Assembly: GCA_024635995.1 (NCBI GenBank)
Contig: JAGXHW010000028.1
Location: 1 to 64,000 of the forward strand
Source of the DNA: Clostridiaceae bacterium
GTDB taxonomy: Bacteria; Bacillota; Clostridia; Peptostreptococcales; Tindalliaceae
Reading direction: 5' to 3'
Length of the DNA: 64,000 bases
Shown here: positions 34,212 to 42,072 of the stretch, piece after piece
How the letters are laid out: each line of letters starts with the position of its first letter
Position numbering within the stretch: position 1 is the stretch's first letter
Position numbers and translations under genes: made by a program
The notes under the pieces: generated by a model
Told to the model about the DNA's origin: nothing
The model's input: the letters and a program-made list of their open reading frames with translations, nothing else
Database searches by the model: none

Positions 34212-35105
34212 TCAATGGCTTTCAATTTTCACTCTGACCAATGACCTGCTTCTGTTTAATAGTTTTGACAATGTCATCCAGGAGTCTGTTTCCGCAAAAT
34301 CAGCTGCCCTGGATTCAATTTGTTTTTGCATCATCAAGATGTCAGCGTCAATAAGCTTTGCTGTTTGTTTCATTTTTTTTATTTCACTTTTATGAAGACG
34401 TTTTAACATCCATTGGCGTTTCCAGTCAGGGTAATGAAGAAGCCATTTGGCTGAACGCCAGGCCATGCCTCCGGCAGCCAGGGTGATGAGCAGGCCGGGA
34501 ACCAGGCTTTTATGGCGGTCTCTTCCCGGACTAATAGCTTTTAGACCGCTGGCGATGCCCCTGGGTGTCAAGCCTCTTTCTCCTGACACTGCCACCATGC
34601 CTATGGGTACACCCAACCCAATAATTCCTGCAAGGGTTTGACGGGCAACCTTACTTGTTAGTTTTTCAGGCTGTAGTTCCGGCAGGTATGCGCTGTCATT
34701 TTTGTACATTAGATGGATCATATCAATGTGCTCTTCCTGAACAGACAGTTTTTCCAAAACCTGGTTAAAGAGTCGAACTTCTTCGTCTCCTTCATCGTGG
34801 TCTGCCATAAGCATGTGATAGATATCTTCCACCAATGAAAAACGCAACAGATTTCGTTCTTCCTCCAATTCCACTGACATCAGTGTGTTGCATAATGTTT
34901 GCAGGTCTGTGTCCGGCGATAACATAAATTCCAGTACTGCTCGTCGTTCCTTGTCTTTTAATGCCAGTTCCTGTAATGACCTGTAAAAAGCCACCACCAC
35001 TGAGGTTTCCGGATAAGGGGTTGCCATTATTATCAACCCGGCTATCTTAGCATAGGCAAGACGTATTTCCTGGGGCATGTCTCCCGGGGTTCTGTTTTTT
35101 TTCAT
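34212..35105 (-). CDS. TerB-like helical protein with a C-terminal glycine-rich hydrophobic region, function unknown
   Basis: The ATG at 35105 (GAAGGAGAG upstream) gives 297 residues. The first 150 residues are helical and acidic; EERNLLRFSLVEDIYHMLMADHDEGDEEVRLFNQVLEKL resembles the TerB/DjlA-N fold, including an acidic D-E-D patch that may bind metal. It is followed by GIIGLGVPIGMVAVS and LVPGLLITLAAGGMA, two short glycine-rich hydrophobic segments that may insert into a membrane, and a very basic helix (WKRQWMLKRLHKSEIKKMK). I do not recognise a named family for the whole protein. It is a single gene between two operons. Confidence 0.65.
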   Translation of the reverse strand: MKKNRTPGDMPQEIRLAYAKIAGLIIMATPYPETSVVVAFYRSLQELALKDKERRAVLEFMLSPDTDLQTLCNTLMSVELEEERNLLRFSLVEDIYHMLMADHDEGDEEVRLFNQVLEKLSVQEEHIDMIHLMYKNDSAYLPELQPEKLTSKVARQTLAGIIGLGVPIGMVAVSGERGLTPRGIASGLKAISPGRDRHKSLVPGLLITLAAGGMAWRSAKWLLHYPDWKRQWMLKRLHKSEIKKMKQTAKLIDADILMMQKQIESRAADFAETDSWMTLSKLLNRSRSLVRVKIESH

Positions 35106-35197
35106 GTTAATCTCTCCTTCACTCAAATCGATGATTATGAGCTTTACATCCATATTGTATCTTATTCCCCATAAAAGCACAAAGTAAAAGCACATGT

Positions 35198-35243
35198 AAA
35201 AACCTCCAGCCCAACATGTTTACCCATGTTGGCTGAAGGCTTT
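35198..35243 (-). terminator. Strong terminator after the aor / MoaD-like operon
   Basis: On the minus strand a stem of about 16 pairs (CCTTCAGCCAACATG with CATGTTGGGCTGGAGG) is followed by TTTTTAC. Confidence 0.9.
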
Positions 35244-35260
35244 ACTTTTTACATGAGCCA

Positions 35261-35458
35261 TTAACCCCCTCCAAGGGGACGTAAAACTTTAACCCGGTCT
35301 CCTTCGTGAAGCTGTCGGGTTTCGTACTCCTTTTGCAACAGCCGCTGGTCGTTCACCCAAACAGCTACCCTCTTTGACAGCCCCGCTGACACCAGCAGGT
35401 CAATGACCCGGCTTCCTTCATCGATGTGCATGTTTTTCTGGTTCATCGTTACAATCAT
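35261..35458 (-). CDS. MoaD/ThiS-family sulfur carrier, associated with aldehyde oxidoreductase
   Basis: A 65-residue beta-grasp protein ending VKVLRPLGGG; the C-terminal Gly-Gly is the site that is thiocarboxylated in MoaD and ThiS. The start is the ATG at 35458 with GCAGGTG before it. It lies 49 bases downstream of the aldehyde oxidoreductase gene. Such pairing is common in anaerobes, and the small protein is thought to supply sulfur for the pyranopterin of the tungsten cofactor, which is inference from context. A ThiS role is less likely, since no thiamine genes are close. Confidence 0.85.
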   Translation of the reverse strand: MIVTMNQKNMHIDEGSRVIDLLVSAGLSKRVAVWVNDQRLLQKEYETRQLHEGDRVKVLRPLGGG

Positions 35459-35507
35459 TGTAACACCTGCTTCAAGGATGAATTTATTCGATGACACGCT
35501 TTTTCGC

Positions 35508-37400
35508 TTACTTATCCAACAACCAGTTTAAGGAAAGCTTTCTCAGAGTTGCCTCCGTTGGTTTGCCATCGTTGTCCCAACCCATGAACCCATAGTAAGA
35601 TGCTCTGGCTTTTTCGAAGTCTGCTTTTTTCATCTGGTGTCCCTCAGAAGGGCCATTAGGCATGGGGTCAAAAAGACGTTCCGGCAGTACATCATCCTTG
35701 GCACTGAAACCATCTCGCACATTAAACCAACGCATCATGTTTATACGTCGCTCCCCGATATCCATTAACTCCTGCACAGATGTCTCCCAGCCAATGCCAT
35801 ATTTACATGCATCGACCAATTCGGCAGGTCCGTACAACTGCCAGGATGGTCCCCAGGAAAATTGACACAGACACAGTGAATCCATCATGGAATAAAACTT
35901 CTGACCTGCAATGGCAAAACGGACTTTTCCATCGTCCAGTGTTTTTTGATCATCATACTGGAGATTGATACCCAGCATTCCCAGCCACACTTGTTCTTTT
36001 GCATCTGCCGGCATAGTGAGAAAAGGATCATGTTCACAGGATTGGTGGTCTGCCCCAAAGTTGTTGACAGCATAGATCAATCCCATGGCCGGTTTATACT
36101 GGGGCATGTGGGCAGGCAGTTCCTGTTTCTTCACACTTACACTGAGTGGCAGCGCTTCGGGTCCCAGTTTTTCTGCCATACGGTAGCTGCCTTCTGCCAT
36201 CATGTTGCCTATTCCTTCCCGCAGGGCAATTTTTTTAATCAGCTCCGGATAAATTGATCCATTACCGAAGGTGATGTCCATGCCATCCGCATCTTCTTTG
36301 GTCAAAATGCCTTTTTCCATACACTCCATCACAAATGCGATGGTGGCTCCACAGGAGATGGTGTCCAGGCCATACATATTACAGTATTGGTTTGCCACGG
36401 CTATGTCTTCCAGGTTCTCTGTCTGACAAAACGAACCGAAAGCAGCACAAGTTTCATATTCCGGGCCGCCATAGAAAGGATCCACTTTACCTTCCACTTC
36501 GACAACACGCTTACAGCGTATGGCACAACTGAAACAGGTGTCTCTGCCTTTCAGAATGGTTTTAGCCATGGTTGTACCGGTAATTTTTTTGGCGCTGTCT
36601 CCAAAATACCCTGAGCTAAAATTGCGTGTGGGCAGAAAACCGTCCCGGTTATGACTATTCAGTTCACCGTCTGTACCAAACTGGCCTAACGCCTCGACGC
36701 CTTCATTTTCGGTAATACGTTCTTTCACATTACCTGTTAAAGTCTTAAAACCTTCCTGATCCACCGCCTTTCTTGCCTTACCTTTTTTTACCACCACAGC
36801 TTTCAATAGCTTGGATCCCATCACTGCCCCTGTTCCGTTGCGGCCGTTGGCACGATTTGACATGTTCATAATGGATGCATATTTTACCATATTTTCCCCA
36901 GCTGGACCGATTTGAGCAATTTCCAGTTGTTCGTCTTCCAATTCTTCCTTAATTATTTTTTCTGCTTCACCGGTTACCTTGCCCCACACTGAAGAAGCAT
37001 CTTTTAATGCCACTTTTTCTCCATCAATGTAAAGATATACAGGTTTTTCTGACTTTCCCCGAAAGATGATGGCGTCATAACCGTTAATCTTCAGCTGAGC
37101 CGGAAAAAAACCACCTGACTGGCTGTCACCTATGGTGCCTGTCAAAGGACTTTTTGTGGTGATGGTCAACCTGCTTTGACCGCTGATGGGCAACCCTGTC
37201 AGCACTGAAACTGAAAAAATCAACATATTCTCCGGGGATAAAGGATCAATGCCGGCTCCCATTTCCTGCAAGGCCAGGTATAACCCCAGGGAAGACCCTC
37301 CTGGGTACAACCTGTAAATCTCTCCGGACAGTGTTTTGGTATCAATGGCACCTTTGCTTAAATCAACGTCCAATATTTTTGCATCAGGAAACACACTCAT
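35508..37400 (-). CDS. aor: Aldehyde:ferredoxin oxidoreductase (tungsten pterin)
   Basis: A 630-residue enzyme that oxidises aldehydes to acids and reduces ferredoxin, or the reverse. N-terminal pterin-binding marks are YPGGSSLGLYL (about 29-39) and SVLTGLPISGQSRLTITTKSPLTGTIGDSQSGGFF in pieces. The [4Fe-4S] ligands lie in CFSCAIRCKRV and, further on, a single Cys in MDSLCLCQFSW. FGADHQSCEHDP and GIGWETS are also family-like. It binds a W- or Mo-bispterin without nucleotide. The start ATG has GAGGAG before it. Two 20-22-base direct repeats lie in the leader. Cotranscribed with the MoaD-like gene. Confidence 0.95.
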   Translation of the reverse strand: MSVFPDAKILDVDLSKGAIDTKTLSGEIYRLYPGGSSLGLYLALQEMGAGIDPLSPENMLIFSVSVLTGLPISGQSRLTITTKSPLTGTIGDSQSGGFFPAQLKINGYDAIIFRGKSEKPVYLYIDGEKVALKDASSVWGKVTGEAEKIIKEELEDEQLEIAQIGPAGENMVKYASIMNMSNRANGRNGTGAVMGSKLLKAVVVKKGKARKAVDQEGFKTLTGNVKERITENEGVEALGQFGTDGELNSHNRDGFLPTRNFSSGYFGDSAKKITGTTMAKTILKGRDTCFSCAIRCKRVVEVEGKVDPFYGGPEYETCAAFGSFCQTENLEDIAVANQYCNMYGLDTISCGATIAFVMECMEKGILTKEDADGMDITFGNGSIYPELIKKIALREGIGNMMAEGSYRMAEKLGPEALPLSVSVKKQELPAHMPQYKPAMGLIYAVNNFGADHQSCEHDPFLTMPADAKEQVWLGMLGINLQYDDQKTLDDGKVRFAIAGQKFYSMMDSLCLCQFSWGPSWQLYGPAELVDACKYGIGWETSVQELMDIGERRINMMRWFNVRDGFSAKDDVLPERLFDPMPNGPSEGHQMKKADFEKARASYYGFMGWDNDGKPTEATLRKLSLNWLLDK

Positions 37401-37417
37401 TTTGTCTTTCTCCTCTC

Positions 37418-37460
37418 TTTCTTTGCTTTCGGGTCAACCTTTTCTTTGCTTTGGTCAACC
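37418..37460. repeat. Direct repeats in the aor leader
   Basis: TTTCTTTGCTTTCGGGTCAACC (plus strand) at 37418-37439 in part, and TTTCTTTGCTTTGGTCAACC at 37441-37460: two adjacent copies that differ by two bases inserted. They are 18-60 bases upstream of the aor start. They may be a paired regulator site or a recent duplication. Confidence 0.55.
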
Positions 37461-37613
37461 TTCGCTGACCCGCTTCGTCGGTTATTCGACAAAAAACTTA
37501 AAATTCCTCCCAAATTTTCACATTTTTTGTAATTTCCATTCCACTTAACTTTGTGGTATCATAATCATAGAGAACAGTTATCAACTATCCCTTTTAAGAT
37601 TGAAGGTGAATGA

Positions 37614-37925
37614 ATGAAAAACAGTAAAGATCATCTCCTGGGTGCCGGTGCTGTTGTTGGTGCTTTCTTGTCAGCTATATGCTGAGTGGTGCCCATGGTG
37701 GTTGTGTCACTAGGACTTGGTGGCTTTGCATTGTCATATGTTTCTGTGCTGGCTCCTTACCAGCGTTACATTCAATTTGTAACCATAGGATTGCTCATGT
37801 GGGCTCATTACCGTATGGACAAACAGGTTATGAAACGCAGTACCATAATTTTTATCTGGACCGCAACAGTGGCTGTCATGCTCTTTCTGCTGTCGCCACT
37901 CATCACACGTCTTCTGCTCTATTAA
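37614..37925 (+). CDS. Selenoprotein candidate: MerT-like membrane protein with Cys-Sec pair (in-frame UGA)
   Basis: ATG at 37614 (GAAGGTG upstream) runs 23 codons to UGA (37683-37685), then continues in the same frame for 79 codons to TAA at 37923-37925, giving 103 residues. Three hydrophobic helices are visible. The first reads GAFLSAIC-U-VVPMVVVSLGLGGF, which matches MerT-type mercuric transporters (SLCCVxPLxLVSLGLGG) with selenocysteine in place of the second Cys of the vicinal pair. YQRYIQF at the second helix also fits. MerT's later cytosolic Cys pair is absent. Transport of Hg2+ or another thiophilic metal is inference. The ORF track calls only the part after UGA. No MerR or MerA gene is adjacent. 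Confidence 0.82.
37686..37718 (+). promoter_or_regulatory. SECIS-like stem-loop after the UGA of the MerT-like gene
   Basis: In the mRNA after UGA, CC-(A)-UGGUG pairs with CACUA-GG, with one bulged A and a 7-base loop GUUGUGU that begins about 16 bases after UGA. The distance, the bulge and a GU-rich loop agree with bacterial SECIS elements, but the helix is weaker than that in the gene at 9575-10237. Confidence 0.5.
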
Positions 37926-37927
37926 CA

Positions 37928-37948
37928 AAACCCCGGAAACCCGGGGTT
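37928..37948 (-). terminator. Bidirectional terminator between the convergent MerT-like and Cof genes
   Basis: CCCCGG pairs with CCGGGG around AAAC, flanked by A and T tracts. The minus strand has TTTTGTT after the stem. The stem touches the TAA of the Cof-type gene. Confidence 0.75.
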
Positions 37949-38814
37949 TATGTTTTGTGCAGCTCTCTAAGTTTTTCATACAGGTCCCACAATGCGTCTT
38001 CATTGTTCGTCAATGTGACGTAATCTGCCTGCTCCTTTATTACATGCTCCGCATTACCAGTGGCAAAACCAATCCCTGCCATTTGCACCATGCTGAGATC
38101 ATTGTCATGATCACCGATGGCAACAATCTCTTCCATTGAGATGCCTACAAATTCCGTCAACCAGCTCAATGCGTTGCCTTTGGTTGCATGCTGGTCAAGT
38201 ACTTCCAGGTTGTCATTTCCCGAGCGGGTCAAATAAATTCCCTCAACAAGTTCCAGTTGCTGTTTTTTTATGTCGAGGGCTTCCAAATCCCGTGATATGA
38301 TAATAAGATTTGCCAGACGTCCACCGTCTTTTGAAAACGTTGAAAAATTAACTTGCCGGTGTATGGGCGAGAGGCATACCGTGTTAAAAGCGTGGAAAGC
38401 TGCTTTCACAGGCGGACTCAGGCTCTTTCGTTCAAAGCCATAGATGTTTTTCATGCGATCCCATTGGCTTTGAATATACGTATTTTGGTTATCTGAACCG
38501 TGGTAATACAGTTTAGGCGGTTGACCCAGAATGAACAGTACCTTTTCCAATGCTTCGTGATGGATATACCGGGTGTGAATGATTTCGCCTTCCGGGTTTC
38601 TGATCACGGATCCGTTATTGGTGATGAGCCAACAGGGTAAGTCTAACTGGAGCAGGTATGGTTTCACCGTATGATAAGGACGGCCAGTGCACAGCACAAT
38701 CTGAATACCTGCTTCATGTAAATTTTTCAATGCCTCTTTATTTTTGGCAGATAATCGTTTGTAGTCATCCAGCAAGGTTCCATCCAGATCTGTTGCCAAT
38801 AGCTTGATGTTCAT
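37948..38814 (-). CDS. Cof-type HAD-superfamily phosphatase
   Basis: A 288-residue HAD hydrolase with a C2B cap. Motif I is LLATDLDGTLLDD (about 4-16, nucleophile Asp), motif II VLCTGRPYHTV (about 40-50), motif III around KGNALSWL (catalytic Lys), and motif IV AIGDHDNDLSMVQMAGIGFATGNA (about 237-260). Family members dephosphorylate sugar phosphates or pyridoxal phosphate. Substrate is not assignable. Single gene; convergent with the MerT-like gene, divergent from ferritin. Confidence 0.9.
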   Translation of the reverse strand: MNIKLLATDLDGTLLDDYKRLSAKNKEALKNLHEAGIQIVLCTGRPYHTVKPYLLQLDLPCWLITNNGSVIRNPEGEIIHTRYIHHEALEKVLFILGQPPKLYYHGSDNQNTYIQSQWDRMKNIYGFERKSLSPPVKAAFHAFNTVCLSPIHRQVNFSTFSKDGGRLANLIIISRDLEALDIKKQQLELVEGIYLTRSGNDNLEVLDQHATKGNALSWLTEFVGISMEEIVAIGDHDNDLSMVQMAGIGFATGNAEHVIKEQADYVTLTNNEDALWDLYEKLRELHKT

Positions 38815-38935
38815 ATACGGCCTCCTATTTCATGGCTCAGTTTTCCAGAAGCTAAGAATCCTGTTTAATTACAAGCAATAGGTGTATAATACATATAGTA
38901 CCTTATCTACTAAATTTTGAACAGGAGGATGAAGA

Positions 38936-39430
38936 ATGTTATCCGAAAACCTATTAAGAGAAATGAATGATCAAATTAAGTATGAAATGTTTTCAGCAAA
39001 TTATTATCTGGCAATGTCAGCCTGGTGCCAAGAGCAAAACCTTCCGGGCTTTGCTTCCTTTTTTAAAGTACAGGCACAGGAAGAGAACATGCATGCCATG
39101 AAATTCTTTTCTTTTATTGACGGATTAGCACAACGCGTCATTATACAGGGATTGGATGAACCCGCCAATGAATTTGAATCTTTGAAGGCTGTTTTCCAGG
39201 CTGCCTATGAACATGAGCAATTTGTAACAAAAAGAATCCATTTACTGATGAGCATTGCCGTTGAAGAGAAGAATTATCCGGCAGTCTCATTCCTCAATTG
39301 GTTTGTTGATGAACAAGTGGAAGAAGAAGCCTCCATGTTGACTATCCTGGAAAAAATTAAGATGGTTGGCGATAAGGGTCATGTGCTTTACATGCTTGAC
39401 AAAGAAATGGCAGCCAGAGGCGCTCACTAA
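38936..39430 (+). CDS. Ferritin (FtnA type)
   Basis: A 164-residue non-haem ferritin, four-helix bundle. Ferroxidase ligands are visible: Glu in REMNDQIKYEMFSANYYLAMSAWC pieces (NDQIKYEMFSANYYLA), EEnMHAMKFF and, in the third helix, EHEQFVTKRI; WFVDEQVEEEASM supplies the last group. It stores iron as a mineral in 24-mer shells and limits Fenton chemistry. AGGAGG precedes the ATG, and TATAAT lies about 50 bases upstream. Its terminator overlaps the end of the convergent GIY-YIG gene. Confidence 0.93.
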   Translation: MLSENLLREMNDQIKYEMFSANYYLAMSAWCQEQNLPGFASFFKVQAQEENMHAMKFFSFIDGLAQRVIIQGLDEPANEFESLKAVFQAAYEHEQFVTKRIHLLMSIAVEEKNYPAVSFLNWFVDEQVEEEASMLTILEKIKMVGDKGHVLYMLDKEMAARGAH

Positions 39431-39460
39431 ACACAGCTTCTATCTGACAAATGATTCTGG

Positions 39461-39488
39461 CCGGCATCTTACTGAGATGCCGGTTTTT
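39461..39488 (+). terminator. Terminator of the ferritin gene
   Basis: CCGGCATCT pairs with AGATGCCGG around TACTG, then TTTTT. The stem includes the stop codon and last codons of the convergent GIY-YIG gene. Confidence 0.9.
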
Positions 39489-39726
39489 CTATGTGCACCA
39501 AGGTGTCTTTATCGCTTCGTTTCATTTTTTTTATTTGGTGTTCCCTTTTTAAAGCGTCTGATTTATCCGCAAGTTCTTCCACATAAACCAGACTGACAGG
39601 CATACGAGACCTGGTATACCTGGAACCCTTGCCTGTGTTGTGCATGATAAGTCTTTTTTCCACGTCTGTCGTCCAACCGGTGTAATAGGTGTTGTCTGCA
39701 CAACGCAGCATATAGACATACGGCAA
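39469..39726 (-). CDS. GIY-YIG nuclease-domain protein (UPF0213/YhbQ type)
   Basis: From the TTG at 39726 (AGGAGGTG six bases before) the product is 85 residues: LPYVYMLRCADNTYYTGWTTDVEKRL in pieces, with VYML and YYTGWT as the GIY-YIG strands, the helix Arg in EKRL.HN, and GSRYTRSR plus a late Glu in REHQIKKMKR. The long ORF-track start at 39951 overlaps the lysC promoter and has no ribosome site. These small single-domain proteins may process branched DNA, but their role is not well known. C-terminus overlaps the ferritin terminator. Confidence 0.85.
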   Translation of the reverse strand: MPYVYMLRCADNTYYTGWTTDVEKRLIMHNTGKGSRYTRSRMPVSLVYVEELADKSDALKREHQIKKMKRSDKDTLVHIEKPASQ

Positions 39727-39770
39727 TGAAAACACCTCCTGAACTTCTTTTATCATCTTGACGAAAAAAG

Positions 39771-39800
39771 TTGACTCTGTCGGAATATTTACATTATAAT
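39771..39800 (+). promoter_or_regulatory. Promoter of the aspartokinase gene
   Basis: TTGACT (39771-39776) and TATAAT (39795-39800) with an 18-base spacer; start codon about 27 bases after the -10. No lysine riboswitch fits in so short a leader. Confidence 0.75.
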
Positions 39801-39826
39801 AGATTAATCGCCCGGAGGTGTTAATC

Positions 39827-41155
39827 ATGACTATTAAAATCGCCAAATTTGGCGGAAGTTCTCTGTCTGACCCAGCACAGTATGAAAAAGTTAAGTCCAT
39901 CATACTCTCTGACCCCGACCGTTTATTCATTATACCATCCGCACCTGGCAAACGTCACCGGGAGGACATTAAAATTACTGACTTGCTTTATTTATGCCAT
40001 GCACAGGTCTCTCACCGTGTTCCTTTTTCAGAAATTTTCCGCATGATTGCCGACCGGTATCTTCAAATAGCGGACGCATTGTCCATTGATTGTAACCTTG
40101 AACAGGTGTTGGAGGATACCAAACACAAAATTGGCAGCGGTGCCAGCCTGGATTATGTCGTCAGCAGAGGCGAGTACCTGAACGGTCTTTTATTATCCCA
40201 CTACCTGGGCTGCCATTTTGTGGATGCGGCAGATGTTATCTGTTTTAATCAGGATGGGTTTGTGGATCCTGATGCCACCCGTGAGGCATTGGAAAAAATG
40301 ACATCTCCCGGTGAGCGTGTCGTTATCCCCGGTTTTTATGGTTCGTTACCTGATGGAAGCTTAAAAATCTTTCCCAGGGGTGGCTCTGACATTACAGGTG
40401 CCGTGGTGGCGCGGGCAGCTGCTGCAGATATTTATGAAAATTGGACAGATGTTTCCGGATTTCTTGTCACTGACCCTGGCATTGTCCCAACATCAAAACC
40501 CATTCACACCATCACGTATCGTGAGCTGAGGGAGCTGTCGTATATGGGAGCACAGGTACTGCACGAAGAAACCATTTTCCCTGTGCTGGAATCTGGCATC
40601 CCCATCAACATTAAAAACACCAATGACCCATCAAACCCGGGAACCATGATTGTCAGCTATGCTGATCCGGTCACTCCACGGGGTTCCGTTACCGGCATTG
40701 CTGGCCGTAAGGATTTCACTGTCATCGCCATCGAAAAAAACCTGATGAAACGAGAGTCTGGTTTTGTCCGAAGGTTGCTGACCATTCTGGAACAGCTGCA
40801 AATTCGTTTTGAACACATGCCTTCGGGCATTGATACACTTTCGCTGGTCATTAGTAACAGTGAACTGAACAGCAAGTTGGACAAATTATTGGAAGACATT
40901 CAACACCAATGTCAGCCGGACCTGTTGGAAGTGTACCCCAATATGGCCCTGATTGCCACAGTGGGTCATGGTATGGCTTATACCCCAGGTATTTCTGCCA
41001 AATTGTTCACTGCCCTCTATCAATCAGGTGTCAATGTGCGGATGATCGATCAGGGATCCAGCGAAATTAACATTATTGTTGGTGTTGAAAACAAGGATTT
41101 TGAAAATGCCGTGGCAGCGATCTATCACGCCTTTTTCCCGGAAAAGGTATCATGA
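39827..41155 (+). CDS. lysC: Aspartate kinase
   Basis: A 442-residue kinase that makes aspartyl phosphate, the first step to lysine, threonine and methionine. The start is the ATG at 39827; the GTG start in the track lies in the CCGGAGGTG ribosome site. IAKFGGSSLSD (about 4-14) is the ATP/aspartate-binding motif, and GRGGSD-like PRGGSDITGAVVARA follows near residue 185. Two ACT domains at the C-terminus (FTVIAIEKNLM..., then VGHGMAYTPGISAKLFTAL) are the feedback sites. Which amino acid inhibits it cannot be told. Single gene. Confidence 0.93.
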   Translation: MTIKIAKFGGSSLSDPAQYEKVKSIILSDPDRLFIIPSAPGKRHREDIKITDLLYLCHAQVSHRVPFSEIFRMIADRYLQIADALSIDCNLEQVLEDTKHKIGSGASLDYVVSRGEYLNGLLLSHYLGCHFVDAADVICFNQDGFVDPDATREALEKMTSPGERVVIPGFYGSLPDGSLKIFPRGGSDITGAVVARAAAADIYENWTDVSGFLVTDPGIVPTSKPIHTITYRELRELSYMGAQVLHEETIFPVLESGIPINIKNTNDPSNPGTMIVSYADPVTPRGSVTGIAGRKDFTVIAIEKNLMKRESGFVRRLLTILEQLQIRFEHMPSGIDTLSLVISNSELNSKLDKLLEDIQHQCQPDLLEVYPNMALIATVGHGMAYTPGISAKLFTALYQSGVNVRMIDQGSSEINIIVGVENKDFENAVAAIYHAFFPEKVS

Positions 41156-41243
41156 TGAAATAAAATGATTGAACCCAGTGATCTGATGGGTATCTAGCTA
41201 TTGATCATAATGTGTACATAAATTTGGCGAATGGAGGGATTTT

Positions 41244-41825
41244 ATGAGCGCAAATCCTGAAAAAACTGCATTTTTAAAGGATATTAGAAGTATTAGGACT
41301 TATCTGGACAAACCCATCGACAACGAGATTCTTAAAGACCTGGTGGATGCCGCCCGGATGGCGCCTACCGCTCGAAACATTCAACCCTGGGAGTTTGTTG
41401 TGATTGACGACAGGGCAGTACTGGCTGAATTGGCTGAAACCCACGGCAATGGAAGGTTTATTAAAGATGCTGCAGCTGCCATTATGGTATTGTGTCACAA
41501 AAGTTCAGAGTATTATATTGAGGATGGATCTGCGGCCACACAGAACATCATCATCGCGGCACGCCTCTATGATCTGAAAAGCTGTTGGATTGGAGGGTGT
41601 AAAGGCCCATACTACGAAAATGATGACATCCCCATGTGCGAAGGGGTTCCATGTATAATACCACCCTTATACGACGACTTGTGCACACGTTTAAAGGAAA
41701 TCGTAAAAGCTCCCATGGATCTGGAAGTGATCTCTATCGTATCCCTTGGTTACAGTGATGAGGATTTTAAAGCACAAAAGAGATCTCTTAATGAAGTTAT
41801 GCACTGGAACCAATACGCACGATAA
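41244..41825 (+). CDS. Nitroreductase-family FMN oxidoreductase
   Basis: A 193-residue flavoprotein of the NfsB/FRase group. RSIRTYLDKPI (about 15-25) and AARMAPTARNIQPWEFVVI (about 36-54) contact FMN; the middle DGSAATQNIIIAARLYDLKSCWIGG stretch and the C-terminal VSIVSLGY are as expected. A CKGPYYENDDIPMCEGVPCIIPPLYDDLC insertion with several Cys is unusual for the family and might bind a metal. GGAGGG precedes the ATG. The substrate is unknown; a terminator follows. Confidence 0.87.
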   Translation: MSANPEKTAFLKDIRSIRTYLDKPIDNEILKDLVDAARMAPTARNIQPWEFVVIDDRAVLAELAETHGNGRFIKDAAAAIMVLCHKSSEYYIEDGSAATQNIIIAARLYDLKSCWIGGCKGPYYENDDIPMCEGVPCIIPPLYDDLCTRLKEIVKAPMDLEVISIVSLGYSDEDFKAQKRSLNEVMHWNQYAR

Positions 41826-41854
41826 CATAAAATATTGTTAAATGTTTAAAAAAA

Positions 41855-41893
41855 ATCCGCCTACCCTATCGTACAAAGCTTGGCGGACTTTTA
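41855..41893 (+). terminator. Terminator after the nitroreductase gene
   Basis: AAATCCGCC pairs with GGCGGACTT with a 20-base loop; TTTATT follows. Confidence 0.7.
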
Positions 41894-41924
41894 TTGTGCT
41901 GATGCCAGTTATAAAACATTCACA

Positions 41925-42026
41925 TTACATTTGTGATAATGCGTCTTCAATGGCTTCCAAAATTCCTTCGCTGGAACTGGTTATATATTCCGCTTCGCCG
42001 GCTAAGTAAACAAGTAGATCGTAGAG
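41925..42026 (-). pseudogene. Decayed 3' fragment of an FMN-binding-domain gene
   Basis: A 33-codon minus-strand frame from just after a TGA to TAA reads ...AGEAEYITSSSEGILEAIEDALSQM. This looks like the end of an FMN_bind domain (usual pattern SGATYTSxGIxxAVxDAL). No start codon or ribosome site exists and the upstream part is gone, so it is probably a remnant. The intact form would be a target of ApbE-type flavin transferases; an ApbE-like gene lies about 11 kb away. Assignment from a short tail is tentative. Confidence 0.45.
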
Positions 42027-42072
42027 TCATGGGACTTTTATCCTAGTTTCTTTCATCCGCTAAGAGTACTGT

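Noticed and set aside
39740-39826. Lysine riboswitch before the aspartokinase gene
   Set aside because: The promoter lies less than 60 bases before the start codon, leaving no room for the element.
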